A stretch of DNA of 64,000 nucleotides from Paraburkholderia polaris (GTDB lineage Bacteria > Pseudomonadota > Gammaproteobacteria > Burkholderiales > Burkholderiaceae), in NCBI RefSeq assembly GCF_012927345.1, contig NZ_JABBGJ010000003.1:1-64000 (forward strand), given 5' to 3'. The position numbers and the translations under genes were made by a program. Under the pieces are notes generated by a model. It searched no databases. It was not told where the DNA came from and was given only the letters and a program-made list of their open reading frames with translations. Within the stretch, counting starts at the first letter, position 1, and the number at the start of each line of letters is the position of its first letter. This document shows, in pieces, positions 18,338-27,588 of this stretch.

Positions 18338-20656
18338 TCAAGCAGCAACCGCTTCAACCACCGCCGACGCCGTCAACAACACCGGAATCGACTTCGAAGT
18401 CGGCGTCCCTGCGCCATCGGCCACCGAAGACAGCGGCACCAGCGGATTCGTCTCCGGGTAGTAAGCGCCGAGACACCCACGTGGAATGTCGTACTCCACC
18501 AGCAAGAAGCCGGCCGCATGACGCTCGATCCCATCTGCCCACACGCTCGTGATATCCACGCGCTGGCCCGCAACGAAACCGAGCATCGCCAGATCGTCCT
18601 TGTTGGCGAACAGCACGCGCCGCTGCCCATACACGCCGCGATAGCGGTCGTCGAGGCCGTAGATCGTCGTGTTGTACTGGTCGTGTGAACGCGTCGTCAT
18701 CAAGGTCATCAGACGCTCGCCGTGCTCTGCGCGCGCTTGATGAATCGGCGTGTCGACGTCAATCGCATGCACCAGGAATTGCGCTTTGCCGCTTGGCGTT
18801 TTCCAGATCCGCTCGCGTGACGCCACGCCCAGATGAAAACCGCCTGGCTTCTTCAGGCGCTCGTTGTAGTCCTGGAAGCCTTCGATCACCTGCGCGATGC
18901 CGTCGCGAATCAACGCATAGTCGGCCGCCTGAGCAAGCCAGTCGACCTTGCCACTGCCGAGCATGGCGTGCGCCATGCGCGCAACGATTGCAATCTCCGA
19001 CAACAGATTCCCCGAGGCTGGCTTATTCATGCCGTACGAGATGTGCACCATGCTCATCGAATCCTCGACGCTCACGCCTTGCGCCACACCATTTTGCAGA
19101 TCGATTTCGGTGCGCCCCAGCGTCGGCAGAATGAGCGCATCGCGGCCGTGCACGAGGTGGCTGCGGTTCAGCTTGGTCGTGATGTGCACGGTCAGGTCGC
19201 ACGAGCGCATTGCTTCCCATGTGCGCGGCGTGTCCGGCGTCGCGATCGAGAAGTTGCCGCCGAGGCCGATGAACACCTTCACCTTGCCGTCGAGCATCGC
19301 CTGAATCGTGTTGACGACGTCGAGGCCATGCTCGCGCGGCGGCTCGAAATCGTAGACTTCGCCGAGCCGGTCCAGGAACGCTTGAGTCGGCCTTTCTTCG
19401 ATGCCGACCGTACGGTCGCCCTGCACATTCGAGTGCCCGCGCACCGGGCACAAACCCGCGCCGCGGCGGCCGATATTGCCGCGCATCATCATCAGGTTTG
19501 ACAGAATTTGCACCGTCGGCACGGAGTTCTTGTGCTGCGTGAGGCCCATACCCCACGTCGATATCACCGCGCGGCCCTTCACGTAGATGTCAGCGAGCTT
19601 CAGCACGTCTTCAAACGGCACGCCCGATTCGGCGACGATGGTGTCCCAGCTTTCCGCACGCAAATCGTCGGCGAACGTATCGAAGCCGACGGTGTGTTCG
19701 GCGATGAACGCGACGTCGAGCACACGTTCGAGGCCTGAGGCCAAGGCTTCGTCGTCGAGTTCGATCACGCGTTTGGCGACGCCCTTGATCAGCGCGAAAT
19801 CGCCGCCAACCTTCGGCCGGATGAACACGGAGCTGATCTTCGTGCTGCCCATCGTGATCATCTCTACCGGATGTTGCGGGCTTGCAAAGCGCTCGAGGCC
19901 TCGTTCCTTCAGCGGATTGATCGACACAATGGTCGCGCCGCGCTTCGCACATTCGCGCAGCTCGCCGAGCATACGCGGATGGTTGGTCGCCGGATTCTGG
20001 CCGAAGATCAGGAGCGTATCGGCGTGTTCGAAGTCGTCGAGCGTGACCGTGCCCTTGCCGATGCCGACCGTGTGCGGCAAGCCACGGCTGGTCGCTTCGT
20101 GGCACATGTTCGAGCAGTCGGGGAAGTTGTTGGTGCCGTACATGCGCACGAACAACTGGTACAGGAATGCGGCTTCGTTGCTGGCGCGGCCCGACGTGTA
20201 GAAGGCGGCACGGTCGGGATTGTCGAGGCGCTTCAGGTGATCGGCGATCAGGTCGAAGGCTTCGTCCCAGCCGATCGGCACATAACGGTCGCGCATCGCG
20301 TCGTAGACGAGCGGGTCGGTCAGACGGCCGTGTTGTTCCAACTCGAAATCCGACTGCGCCATCAGTTCTTCGACTGTGTGCTCCTCGAAAAAAGCCGGCG
20401 TCACGCGCTTGCTGGTCGCCTCGGCGGCCACGGCCTTGACGCCGTTTTCGCAGAACTCAAAGGTCGACGCATGCTCGCGATCCGGCCATGCGCAACCCGG
20501 GCAGTCGAAGCCGTCCGGCTGGTTCTGTTTGAACAGCATGCGGTAGTCGCCGCCCGTCACCTTTTCCTTGATCAGGTTGATGGCGACGTATTTGAGCGCG
20601 CCCCAGCCAGCGGCGGGGTGCGTATACGGTTCGATGCGAGCTTCGGGTTTCTTCAT
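18338..20656 (-). CDS. YdeP/FdhF-like molybdopterin oxidoreductase
   Basis: A 772-residue molybdopterin-dependent enzyme of the YdeP (FdhalphaB) type. It contains the N-terminal 'FDCPGCAWPD' and 'FEFCENG' cysteines, 'CSNMCHEATSRGL' (cofactor region, about 180-192), 'IFGQNPATNHPRML', and the C-terminal molydopterin dinucleotide-binding domain (about 640-770) with 'RSHDQYNTTIYG'. Related E. coli YdeP is linked to acid resistance; the physiological reaction is not established. The ATG at 20656 is used, with 20704 as a longer alternative. No fdhD or electron-transfer subunit is adjacent. The divergent neighbour is a MocR regulator. Confidence 0.87.
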   Translation of the reverse strand: MKKPEARIEPYTHPAAGWGALKYVAINLIKEKVTGGDYRMLFKQNQPDGFDCPGCAWPDREHASTFEFCENGVKAVAAEATSKRVTPAFFEEHTVEELMAQSDFELEQHGRLTDPLVYDAMRDRYVPIGWDEAFDLIADHLKRLDNPDRAAFYTSGRASNEAAFLYQLFVRMYGTNNFPDCSNMCHEATSRGLPHTVGIGKGTVTLDDFEHADTLLIFGQNPATNHPRMLGELRECAKRGATIVSINPLKERGLERFASPQHPVEMITMGSTKISSVFIRPKVGGDFALIKGVAKRVIELDDEALASGLERVLDVAFIAEHTVGFDTFADDLRAESWDTIVAESGVPFEDVLKLADIYVKGRAVISTWGMGLTQHKNSVPTVQILSNLMMMRGNIGRRGAGLCPVRGHSNVQGDRTVGIEERPTQAFLDRLGEVYDFEPPREHGLDVVNTIQAMLDGKVKVFIGLGGNFSIATPDTPRTWEAMRSCDLTVHITTKLNRSHLVHGRDALILPTLGRTEIDLQNGVAQGVSVEDSMSMVHISYGMNKPASGNLLSEIAIVARMAHAMLGSGKVDWLAQAADYALIRDGIAQVIEGFQDYNERLKKPGGFHLGVASRERIWKTPSGKAQFLVHAIDVDTPIHQARAEHGERLMTLMTTRSHDQYNTTIYGLDDRYRGVYGQRRVLFANKDDLAMLGFVAGQRVDITSVWADGIERHAAGFLLVEYDIPRGCLGAYYPETNPLVPLSSVADGAGTPTSKSIPVLLTASAVVEAVAA

Positions 20657-20826
20657 GATCTTGCCGCCGGGTGAGGCTTGGACGAGGCTTTTATGCCGAT
20701 GCATAGAAGCCTACTGTGTTCCAAAAACGGCGCAGCATACAGAAAAACGGAAAGCGGAGGGATACAGTTGCTCGATATTTGTCATAGACTGGCGTTCTCA
20801 CCCACGCGTTTGTTTGAGCCAGGTCC

Positions 20827-22263
20827 TTGAAACTGTACGAAAAACTCGCTGATGAAATGACCGAAGCCGTGCGCCGCGGCGTCTTCGCGGCGGGCGAGCG
20901 GATTCCGTCGGTGCGGCAGGCGAGCCAGCAGCACGGCGTCAGCATCAAGACCGTGCTGCACGCGTACGCGTTGCTGGAAAGCAGGGGGATTGTCGAGACC
21001 CGGCCGCAGTCGGGCTATTTCGTGCGCGACGCGGTGGCGACGGCGGCAGCGCTCGATGAGCCGCGTCTGAGCCGCCAGCCGGCAGCCCAAACGCCACCGG
21101 TGGCTGCCGCAGTCGACGTGAGCCGCCTCGTGCTGTCGACCCTGCGCAGCATCCGCGCGCACGACGCTGTGCCGCTCGGCTCGCCGTATCCCGATCCGTC
21201 GCTGTTCCCGTGGCGGCGCATCAACCAGTACGCGAATGCGATCGCCCGGCGCCATGCGAGCTGGAATCTGATCGACGACTTGCCGCCCGGCAATCCCGAA
21301 CTGATCCGCCAGATCGCGCGGCGTTATGCCGAGAACGGCGTGCCGGTCGATCCGGATGAAATCATCATCACGCTTGGCGCGACGGAGGCGATCAACCTCA
21401 GCTTGCAGGCGGTCGCCAAGCCGGGCGATACGGTTGCCGTCGAATCGCCGACCTACTACGCGATGCTGCACGCCATCGAGCGGCTCGGCATGCGCGCAAT
21501 CGAAGTGACGACGCATCCGGTCCATGGCATCGATATCGAGGCGTTGGCCCAGGTCATCGCCCGGCAGAAGATCGCCGCGTGCATGGTGATGCCGAACTTC
21601 CAGAATCCGCTCGGTTTCCAGATGCCGGACGCGCGCAAGCAGCAACTGGTTGAACTGCTCGCCGCGCACGAGATTCCGGCCATTGAGAACGATGTCTATC
21701 AGGAGCTGTACTTCGGCGAGTCGCGGCCGTCGACCTTGAAGAACTTCGATACCAAGGGGCTGGTGCTGCATTGCGCGTCGTTTTCGAAGAGTCTGACCGC
21801 GTCGTACCGGATCGGTTGGGCAATGCCGGGGCGCTATCGCGCGCAGGTCGAGAAGCTGAAGTTTCTCAACACGCTGACGACGCCTTCGGTGCCGCAAGTC
21901 GCCGTCGCCGATTACCTCCGGCAGGACGGCTACGACCGGCATCTGCGGCACGTGCGCAAGGTCTACCGGCAGCAGGCGAGCATCATGATGGCGATGGTCC
22001 AGCGGTTTTTTCCGGCGGGCACACACATGTCGACGCCGCAAGGCGGGTACGTGCTGTGGGTGGAATTGCCCGAACGTGTCGATTCGATGCGGCTCTATCA
22101 GGCGGCGCTCGCGCGCAGCATCACGATCGGGCCCGGCATGATGTTTTCGATGCGCAATGATTTTCGCCACTTCATCCGGCTCAACTACAGCTATCCGTGG
22201 ACGGCGCAGACCGAGGCGGCATTGAAGACGCTGGGTGAACTGGTAGCGCAGATGGCTCGATAG
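20827..22263 (+). CDS. MocR/PdxR-type regulator (GntR domain fused to aminotransferase fold)
   Basis: A 478-residue fusion. It has an N-terminal GntR winged helix ('[21 protein letters not shown]', about residues 22-42) and a fold-type I aminotransferase domain (about 95-470) with the PLP lysine K321 in SFSKSL. The start is TTG at 20827; an in-frame stop immediately upstream excludes anything longer, and the next ATG (20857) would cut into the GntR helix. Such proteins sense PLP or amino acids and bind DNA. It is divergent from the molybdoenzyme gene. The target is unknown. Confidence 0.85.
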   Translation: MKLYEKLADEMTEAVRRGVFAAGERIPSVRQASQQHGVSIKTVLHAYALLESRGIVETRPQSGYFVRDAVATAAALDEPRLSRQPAAQTPPVAAAVDVSRLVLSTLRSIRAHDAVPLGSPYPDPSLFPWRRINQYANAIARRHASWNLIDDLPPGNPELIRQIARRYAENGVPVDPDEIIITLGATEAINLSLQAVAKPGDTVAVESPTYYAMLHAIERLGMRAIEVTTHPVHGIDIEALAQVIARQKIAACMVMPNFQNPLGFQMPDARKQQLVELLAAHEIPAIENDVYQELYFGESRPSTLKNFDTKGLVLHCASFSKSLTASYRIGWAMPGRYRAQVEKLKFLNTLTTPSVPQVAVADYLRQDGYDRHLRHVRKVYRQQASIMMAMVQRFFPAGTHMSTPQGGYVLWVELPERVDSMRLYQAALARSITIGPGMMFSMRNDFRHFIRLNYSYPWTAQTEAALKTLGELVAQMAR

Positions 22264-22312
22264 GGCCTGGTGGGGCATGGTAGGGCATGAGAAAAGCGAG
22301 GAGACATTCACG

Positions 22313-22621
22313 ATGGAAGACGACGAACTCGATCCGGTGCTGGTCGCCATACTGACGCAGTTGTGGCGCGCGTATCAGGAAACGCCAGGCGGCGCGTGGT
22401 CGCTCGCCAAGCTTTCCAAGCAGGCGGACGTGCCGATGAGCGGTTTGCGGCGGCAGTTGACGGCGCTGGTCGACGGTGGGTTGGTGGACACCACCTTCAA
22501 CGAGGAAGGCACGGGGACGGCGCGCTTGAGCGAGATCGGCCAAGGCTTGTGTGCGGAGCTGTTCGGTGAGGGCGGTCCGCCTGACGATGACCAGGCAGAC
22601 CCGCCGCCACAGGTTCACTGA
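22313..22621 (+). CDS. Winged-helix DNA-binding protein (ArsR/MarR-like), 102 aa
   Basis: A short protein with a helix-turn-helix ('[20 protein letters not shown]', about residues 31-50) followed by a wing ('[21 protein letters not shown]'), plus an acidic and proline-rich tail. GAGGAG precedes the ATG at 22313. It lies 49 bases after the MocR gene on the same strand and may be co-transcribed. No effector residues are recognised. Confidence 0.65.
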   Translation: MEDDELDPVLVAILTQLWRAYQETPGGAWSLAKLSKQADVPMSGLRRQLTALVDGGLVDTTFNEEGTGTARLSEIGQGLCAELFGEGGPPDDDQADPPPQVH

Positions 22622-22810
22622 GTTGCAAATGAATTCGGCGCGAGGGCGACGGATGTGCCCTCAGCGTGCGAGCGTTACGGGCCCTCCGTGCGCTCGCAGC
22701 GATTCTTCTGCACCCTGCCTTGTAGCTGGCTCATGCCGCCATCGACGATGGCGTACCAAAATACAGATCCCGTTATGGGCGAGATAACGAATAATAATTT
22801 TCCGCTGAAA

Positions 22811-22896
22811 TTGGCCTTCGAATATGACCCCCTATGCTGGAGCCTTGCCCGGGACGATCCCGAGCGCTGTGGCAGGCCCCTGGAAACCATCTTCGG
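22811..22896 (+). promoter_or_regulatory. Structured leader and possible promoter of the BMP-family gene
   Basis: TTGGCC (22811-22816) and TATGCT (22833-22838) form a weak promoter with a 16-base spacer. The following leader can fold: an inner hairpin CGGGA-cga-TCCCG (22850-22862) is nested in an outer CCTTGCC / GGCAGG stem (22843-22849 with 22871-22876), leaving the loop 'agcgctgt'. It ends just before the ribosome binding site of a gene next to a purine deaminase. A purine-sensing riboswitch such as the NMT1 type is possible but unproven. Confidence 0.35.
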
Positions 22897-22903
22897 AGAA
22901 TTC

Positions 22904-24043
22904 ATGAAAACAAAGCTGGCGCGAGTGCTGCATCACTCATTGCGCATCAAAACCGTCCGGACCGTTCGCACTGTTCTTGCGGCAGCGTTCGGCGCGTCCC
23001 TCGCGTTCAGTGCCGGGGCGGCAGCAGCTGCAACCGCGCAGCCGCTCGGCATCGCCTTCGTATACCTCGGCAATCCGGGTGACGCCGGTTGGACCTATGC
23101 GCATGAGCAGGGCGTGAAAGAGGTCGAGGCGAAATTCGGCGACAAGATCAAAGTGACGCGCGTCGAGAACGTGCCGGAGTCGGCGGATTCGGAGCGCGTG
23201 TTTCGCGATCTGGCGTCCAAGGGCAACAAGATCGTGGTTGGCTCGAGCTTCGGCTTCCAGGATTTCGAGTTGAAGGTCGCCAAGGATTTCCCGGACGCCG
23301 TGTTCGAACATGCGACCGGCTACAAGAAGGCCGCCAACTTCGCCACCTATGACGTGCGCACCTACCAGAGCGCCTACCTGGCCGGGCTGGTCGCCGGTTA
23401 TACGACCAAGTCCAACACGCTCGGCTTTGTCGGTTCGGTGCCGGTGCCGGAGGTGGTGCGCAACATCAACGCGTTCACGATGGGTGCGCGCTCGGTCAAC
23501 CCGAATGCGCGCGTGAAGGTTGTGTGGATCAACAGCTGGTTCGACCCGGGCCGCGAAAAGCAGGCCGCCGAGACGTTGATCGGCCAAGGCGCCGACGTGC
23601 TGATCCAGAACACCGATTCGACGGCGACGATGCAGACCGCCGAACAGAAGAAAGTGCACGCATTCGGCTGGGACTCCGACATGAAAAAGTTCGGACCGAA
23701 CGCGCAGCTGGGCGCATGCGTGAGCAACTGGGGCGTGTACTACTCGCATCTGGTGGAGCAGGTCATGTCGGGCACGTGGAACAACTCGCCGGTGTGGTGG
23801 GGTTTGAAAGAGAAGGCGATCGACCTGGCCGACATCAATACGGACGCGGTGTCGCCGACGGCGCAAAAAGCGTTGAGCCAGAAGCGTGACGACATCATCG
23901 CCGGCAAGTTCAATCCGTTTGCCGGCCCGATCGCGGATCAGTCCGGCGTGGTGAAAGTCGCTGCGGGCAAGTCGTTGAGCGATGCTGAACTGCTGCGTTT
24001 GAACTGGTTCGTGCAGGGCGTGGACGGTTCGTTGCCGAAGTAA
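22904..24043 (+). CDS. BMP-family (PnrA-like) ABC substrate-binding protein, probably purine/nucleoside
   Basis: A 379-residue periplasmic binding protein. A positively charged start and hydrophobic core end at about residue 45 (GAAAAATAQ). The mature part has the BMP/Med family blocks 'IAFVYLGNPGDAGWTYAHEQG', 'GFQDFELKVAKDFPD' and 'GFVGSVPVPEVVRNINAF'. Family members bind purine nucleosides. GGAGA precedes the ATG at 22904. The gene is followed, 50 bases on, by a nucleobase deaminase, supporting a purine role. The permease and ATPase are not visible in this window. Confidence 0.88.
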   Translation: MKTKLARVLHHSLRIKTVRTVRTVLAAAFGASLAFSAGAAAAATAQPLGIAFVYLGNPGDAGWTYAHEQGVKEVEAKFGDKIKVTRVENVPESADSERVFRDLASKGNKIVVGSSFGFQDFELKVAKDFPDAVFEHATGYKKAANFATYDVRTYQSAYLAGLVAGYTTKSNTLGFVGSVPVPEVVRNINAFTMGARSVNPNARVKVVWINSWFDPGREKQAAETLIGQGADVLIQNTDSTATMQTAEQKKVHAFGWDSDMKKFGPNAQLGACVSNWGVYYSHLVEQVMSGTWNNSPVWWGLKEKAIDLADINTDAVSPTAQKALSQKRDDIIAGKFNPFAGPIADQSGVVKVAAGKSLSDAELLRLNWFVQGVDGSLPK

Positions 24044-24093
24044 GAAATTGCCTGGTTTGCCTAAATATTATTAAAGATTAAAGGAGATCGCCC

Positions 24094-24642
24094 GTGAGTC
24101 TGACCGTTCCGAACGATGCCGGTGCCGCAGGAGTGGCGGCGACCTATCCGCCGCAGGGTTTAACGCCGACTCACGAGCAGATCGTGCGGCATCTGCGGCA
24201 TTCGAGCCGGGTGGCCGAGCGGGCGACGCTGCTGGGGCATCATCCGTTCGGCGCGGTGCTGGTCGGCCCGGACCAGGAGACCGTGTTGATGGAGCAGGGC
24301 AACGTCGACACGGTGAATCACGCCGAGTCGGTGCTGGCTCGCGTGGCGGCGTTGAACTTCACGCCGGAGTACTTGTGGAGTTGTACGTTGTACACGTCGG
24401 TCGAGCCTTGCTGCATGTGCGCCGGCACGATGTATTGGGCCAATATCGGCCGCGTCGTGTTTGGTATGACCGAGAAGAGGTTGCTGGAGGCAACCGGGGA
24501 TCATTCCGAGAATCCAACCATGAGCGTGGATTGCCGGTATGTGTTCGATCATTGCCAGAAGCCCGTCGAAGTGATTGGCCCGGTGGTCGACGTGGAGGGC
24601 GAGGTGATGGATGTTCAGCGGAGGTTCTGGAGCGGCAGGTAG
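24094..24642 (+). CDS. Zinc nucleobase/nucleoside deaminase (guanine deaminase-like)
   Basis: A 182-residue cytidine/deoxycytidylate deaminase-fold enzyme. Its zinc site is H76-A-E78 and P105-C106-C-M-C109, the HAE...PCxxC signature with catalytic glutamate E78. The GTG start at 24094 has a good AAAGGAG site 8 bases upstream. Length and placement beside a BMP-family binding protein suggest deamination of guanine, adenine or a related imported base rather than tRNA editing. It forms a two-gene unit with the binding protein. Confidence 0.85.
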   Translation: MSLTVPNDAGAAGVAATYPPQGLTPTHEQIVRHLRHSSRVAERATLLGHHPFGAVLVGPDQETVLMEQGNVDTVNHAESVLARVAALNFTPEYLWSCTLYTSVEPCCMCAGTMYWANIGRVVFGMTEKRLLEATGDHSENPTMSVDCRYVFDHCQKPVEVIGPVVDVEGEVMDVQRRFWSGR

Positions 24643-25539
24643 GGTTTCTTGCCTACGCTTCGCCGAAGTCTGTTTACCTGCGGTGGGCAAAGAATTAAAA
24701 CGTAAGGTCCAATACCGCAGGCAGACACTAACAGGCCAATCTCACTGTGCCGAGCCGGCACGAGCATCGCCAGTCCGCAAAAACAGTCGCCGCCGAGTGG
24801 CTGATATTTCCACCGGCCGGTGTTCTCCATTGATCACAATGGAACGCTGGTCATTCACGACGATCCCGGGATTCGCCGCGGTGTATCGAAGCATCGCGGT
24901 TTCGGGTTGTTGTCGCGCGGGCATCACTGCCTTGCGCTGAGTGCCCGGTTCGGCCGGCACATCGGGCCCGTCAAGGTTCCCGTTCGCACACTTTCGATCA
25001 GCCGTTGCAGTTCCCCGATCCGCGTCGCATACCACGTCCCCGACACGCCGCATCGCATCCCACGTCCTCGACACGCCGATCGCGGCAATTCGCTTCCCTC
25101 GCCCACTTGCTGTCACTGTCGGTGAGGAAGGCGCGGCCGTTGATGACCCGCCGCCACGCTTTCCAGTACAGTTGTCCCGGCGTGTCATCGAGCTTCGAAA
25201 GCGCAGGGTCGTTGCAGATCATCCGTTCGGTGAGCGAGCGTCCCCTGTTGCAGTCGAAGCTGGTAGCGTGAGCGGGCAGATGCGAGAGCATCAGTGCGGT
25301 GACAAAAATTGGCTTCGCAAGGGGGCGCACTGGAACGGGTAGGGCAAGCCCGTAAGCATTTGCCGGGTGGTTTCAGGCATGTGTATTGCAGATGCAGATG
25401 CAGATGAGGAGGAACCTTGGCCGCCACACCGCTTAAGCCGACGGCCAGGCCCGACGCATTTACACGTGCGTTCAGGTAGGCACGCATGCGGGCCGTAGCG
25501 GCACGCACGCAAACGCGGGACGTAAAAACGGGAAAAAAA
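24643..25539. other. Long stretch without an intact gene
   Basis: Apart from the broken LprI-like gene I see no gene with a credible start and family. The open frames here overlap the duplication and have no ribosome binding sites. The last 200 bases before 25540 lead into the SH3 protein gene and contain no strong promoter match. Confidence 0.4.
24924..25330 (-). pseudogene. LprI/DUF1311-like periplasmic protein, frameshifted
   Basis: The 5' part from 25330 reads a signal peptide (ending SHLPAHA) and the motif 'SFDCNRGRSLTERMICND', typical of DUF1311/LprI-type lysozyme-inhibitor-like proteins. 'SDSKWAREANCRD' is the start of the next conserved block. The normal continuation, 'WYATRIGELQRLIESV', appears in another frame further on. 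Between them lies an imperfect tandem duplication of about 26 bp ('catcgcatcccacgtcctcg' and relatives, 25023-25080) that breaks the frame. The gene is probably inactive. Confidence 0.55.
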
Positions 25540-26469
25540 ATGAAACGACACCTCGTTCGATGTATGTACGCGGCGGCCGGCTTGCTGGCGCTGCCAGCAG
25601 TGGCGTCCGCACAATCGCAGGCTTATACGAACAGCACGGTCAACGTGCGCGCCGGGCCCGCTTCGGATTACCCGGTCGTGACGCAGTTGCCGGGCGGCGT
25701 CCCGGTTAGCGTGATGGGTTGCATCAGCAGCTATCAATGGTGTGACGTCGCCGCTCCGAACCTGCGCGGATGGGTGTACGCGGGGCGGCTCAGCTATCCC
25801 TATCAGGGCAGCAACGTGCCGGTGATGAGCTACGGGACGGTGATCGGGCTGCCGATCGTGACGTTCTCGATCGGCACTTATTGGGGAAATTATTATCGGG
25901 GCCGGCCGTGGTACGGCCAGCAATCCCGCTGGGCGCATCATCCGCCCCCGCCACCGCCGCGACCCGGTGCCGGACGGCCACCAGGGGGCCGTCCGCCAGG
26001 CGGTCCGCCGCCGGGGAATGCGGGTGGACGGCCGCCGGGAGGTCCGCCGCCAGGGAATGCGGGTGGACGGCCGCCGGGTGGTCCGCCGCCGGGGAATGCG
26101 GGTGGACGGCCACCGGGAGGTCAGTCACCGGGTAATGCAGGTGGTCGGCCGCCAGGAGGTCAGTCACCGGGGAATGCGGGCGGGCGTCCTCCGGGCGGCC
26201 AGCAGTCGGGCAATGCGGGTGGCCGGCCGCCGGGCGGTCAGCAGTCGGGGAATGCCGGCGGGCGTCCACCGGGAGGTCAGCCACCGGGTAATGCGGGTGG
26301 ACGGCCACCGGGCGGCCAGCAGCCGGGTAATGCCGGTGGCCGTCCACCGGGCGGTCAGCAAGGCGGCGGGAATAATCGGCCTCAAGGCGGGTCTCCGCAG
26401 GGCGGCGGCAGACCCTCGGGTGGAGGAAAAGAGGGAGGTGGAGGCGGCCGGCCACCGGATCAGCATTGA
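25540..26469 (+). CDS. SH3-domain protein with proline/glycine-rich repeat tail
   Basis: A 309-residue secreted protein. The signal peptide ends near AVASAQSQ (about residue 25). A bacterial SH3 domain follows ('STVNVRAGPASDYPVVTQLPGG', about 30-85, with 'YQWCDVAAPNLRGWVYAGRL'). Then comes a bridging segment (about 86-145) and a low-complexity tail from about 145 made of nine or ten units of 13 residues, GRPPGGxxxGNAG. The SH3 part suggests binding to cell wall or peptides; the repeat tail may be a flexible or surface-exposed spacer. The start at 25540 is chosen because an earlier in-frame start would put charged residues before the signal peptide. Confidence 0.8.
   Translation: MKRHLVRCMYAAAGLLALPAVASAQSQAYTNSTVNVRAGPASDYPVVTQLPGGVPVSVMGCISSYQWCDVAAPNLRGWVYAGRLSYPYQGSNVPVMSYGTVIGLPIVTFSIGTYWGNYYRGRPWYGQQSRWAHHPPPPPPRPGAGRPPGGRPPGGPPPGNAGGRPPGGPPPGNAGGRPPGGPPPGNAGGRPPGGQSPGNAGGRPPGGQSPGNAGGRPPGGQQSGNAGGRPPGGQQSGNAGGRPPGGQPPGNAGGRPPGGQQPGNAGGRPPGGQQGGGNNRPQGGSPQGGGRPSGGGKEGGGGGRPPDQH
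25990..26370 (+). repeat. 39-bp tandem repeat in the SH3 protein gene
   Basis: About nine to ten copies of a 39-bp unit encoding G-R-P-P-G-G-x-x-x-G-N-A-G. Copies vary at the xxx positions (PPP, QSP, QQS, QPP, QQP), so the array is old but its unit stays a multiple of three. Confidence 0.85.
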
Positions 26470-26629
26470 TCGGGGTAACCGTACCGGCGGCTGGGAAGTC
26501 GCCTCGACTCGTGTGAGCCTGATTCGGGTTCCGCATCGCCGCGAAGCGCGAGCGGAACCCGTCTGAGAGCGTTCGCTGTAGCGCCATCGCTGTCCGCGCG
26601 TTGGCCACACGGCGAGCCGGCGCTTCTCT

Positions 26630-27493
26630 TCAGTACGCCGCGTTCAGAAACGCCGAACTGACCGCGCGCAAGGTTTCCTGCGAGCGCGGGTCGCTCAGCC
26701 GCGTATGCAATACCACCTTTGAGGTCGGCAGCGGCGGCAAGCCGAGTTGCTCGCCGACCTCGACCGCTCCCGCCGGCGCTACGCGCTGCGCCAGCGCGGC
26801 CACGGCGAGCCCTGCGCTGACGGCCGCGCCGACGGCCATCACGCCGCCGCCGACGAACACTTCGGTCCACGCAATCCCGGCCGCATCGAGCGCGTCCGTG
26901 GCAATCGCGCGAATCCCGCACGGCGCGGCGAGCGTCGCCAGCTTGAGCGGCTGCCCCGCGCGATGTTGCCAGCCCGGCGCCGCGAACCATCCAAGCCGCT
27001 CCTCAGCCAGCAGTTGCCCATCGCGGCGATCGCCCTCGCGACGGCCGATTGCCGCATCGACTTCACCGCGCTCGAACCATGCCAGCACGTCGCGTGACGC
27101 GGCAATGCGCACCTCGATCACGAGCAGCGGATCGTAAGCCGCGAGCCGTCCCAGCAACGCCGGCAGATTAGGCCCCGCCACGTGGTCGCTGATGCCCAGT
27201 TTGAGCCGGCGTTCCGGCGCGTCGGCGGTCCCCGCCAGGGCCCGCTCGTGGGCGAGCAGCAATTGCCGGGCGGCGCTGATGAAGGCATCGCCGCGCGGCG
27301 AGAGCCTCACCGCCCGCGGCGTGCGCTCCAGCAAGCGGTAGCCCAGGCGCGCTTCGAGCCGTTTGAGCTTGAGGCTCATCGCGGCCTGTGACGTATCCAT
27401 GACTTCGGCAGCGCGCGTGAAGCTGCCGAGATCCGCAACCAGCACAAAGGCCTGGATCGCATCCAGATCGAGAGGACGGGAGAGTGCTGACAT
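26630..27493 (-). CDS. LysR-family regulator, divergent from DUF4865 gene
   Basis: A 287-residue LysR protein. Its N-terminal winged helix-turn-helix ('AADLGSFTRAAEVMDTSQAAMSLKLKRLE' region, residues 18-50) is followed by an effector domain (about 92-285). The N terminus resembles regulators of the DUF4865/antibiotic monooxygenase type gene pairs. Its promoter region is shared with the DUF4865 gene (95-base gap), where a GATAT-N8-ATATC dyad is present. It probably controls that neighbour and itself. Confidence 0.87.
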   Translation of the reverse strand: MSALSRPLDLDAIQAFVLVADLGSFTRAAEVMDTSQAAMSLKLKRLEARLGYRLLERTPRAVRLSPRGDAFISAARQLLLAHERALAGTADAPERRLKLGISDHVAGPNLPALLGRLAAYDPLLVIEVRIAASRDVLAWFERGEVDAAIGRREGDRRDGQLLAEERLGWFAAPGWQHRAGQPLKLATLAAPCGIRAIATDALDAAGIAWTEVFVGGGVMAVGAAVSAGLAVAALAQRVAPAGAVEVGEQLGLPPLPTSKVVLHTRLSDPRSQETLRAVSSAFLNAAY

Positions 27494-27511
27494 ATCGAAA
27501 CTTTATCGCAG

Positions 27512-27529
27512 ATATAAATCACCATATCT
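27512..27529. promoter_or_regulatory. Candidate LysR box (GATAT-N8-ATATC)
   Basis: Inverted repeat GATAT (27512-27516) and ATATC (27525-27529) in the divergent region between the LysR and DUF4865 genes; spacing and position fit a LysR-family site. Confidence 0.5.
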
Positions 27530-27588
27530 TGCTGTAATGATCGCGCCGGCGCAAGCTCACCACCAGTCGATACCACAAGGAGTTCGCC

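Noticed and set aside
20782-22350. 522-codon minus-strand frame opposite the MocR gene
   Set aside because: The plus-strand frame has a complete GntR-aminotransferase architecture with the PLP lysine; the reverse frame is R/H-rich noise.
25790-26608. 272-codon minus-strand frame opposite the SH3 protein repeat
   Set aside because: Antisense to an exported protein with a signal peptide and SH3 domain; its H-P-H repeat mirrors the plus-strand repeat.
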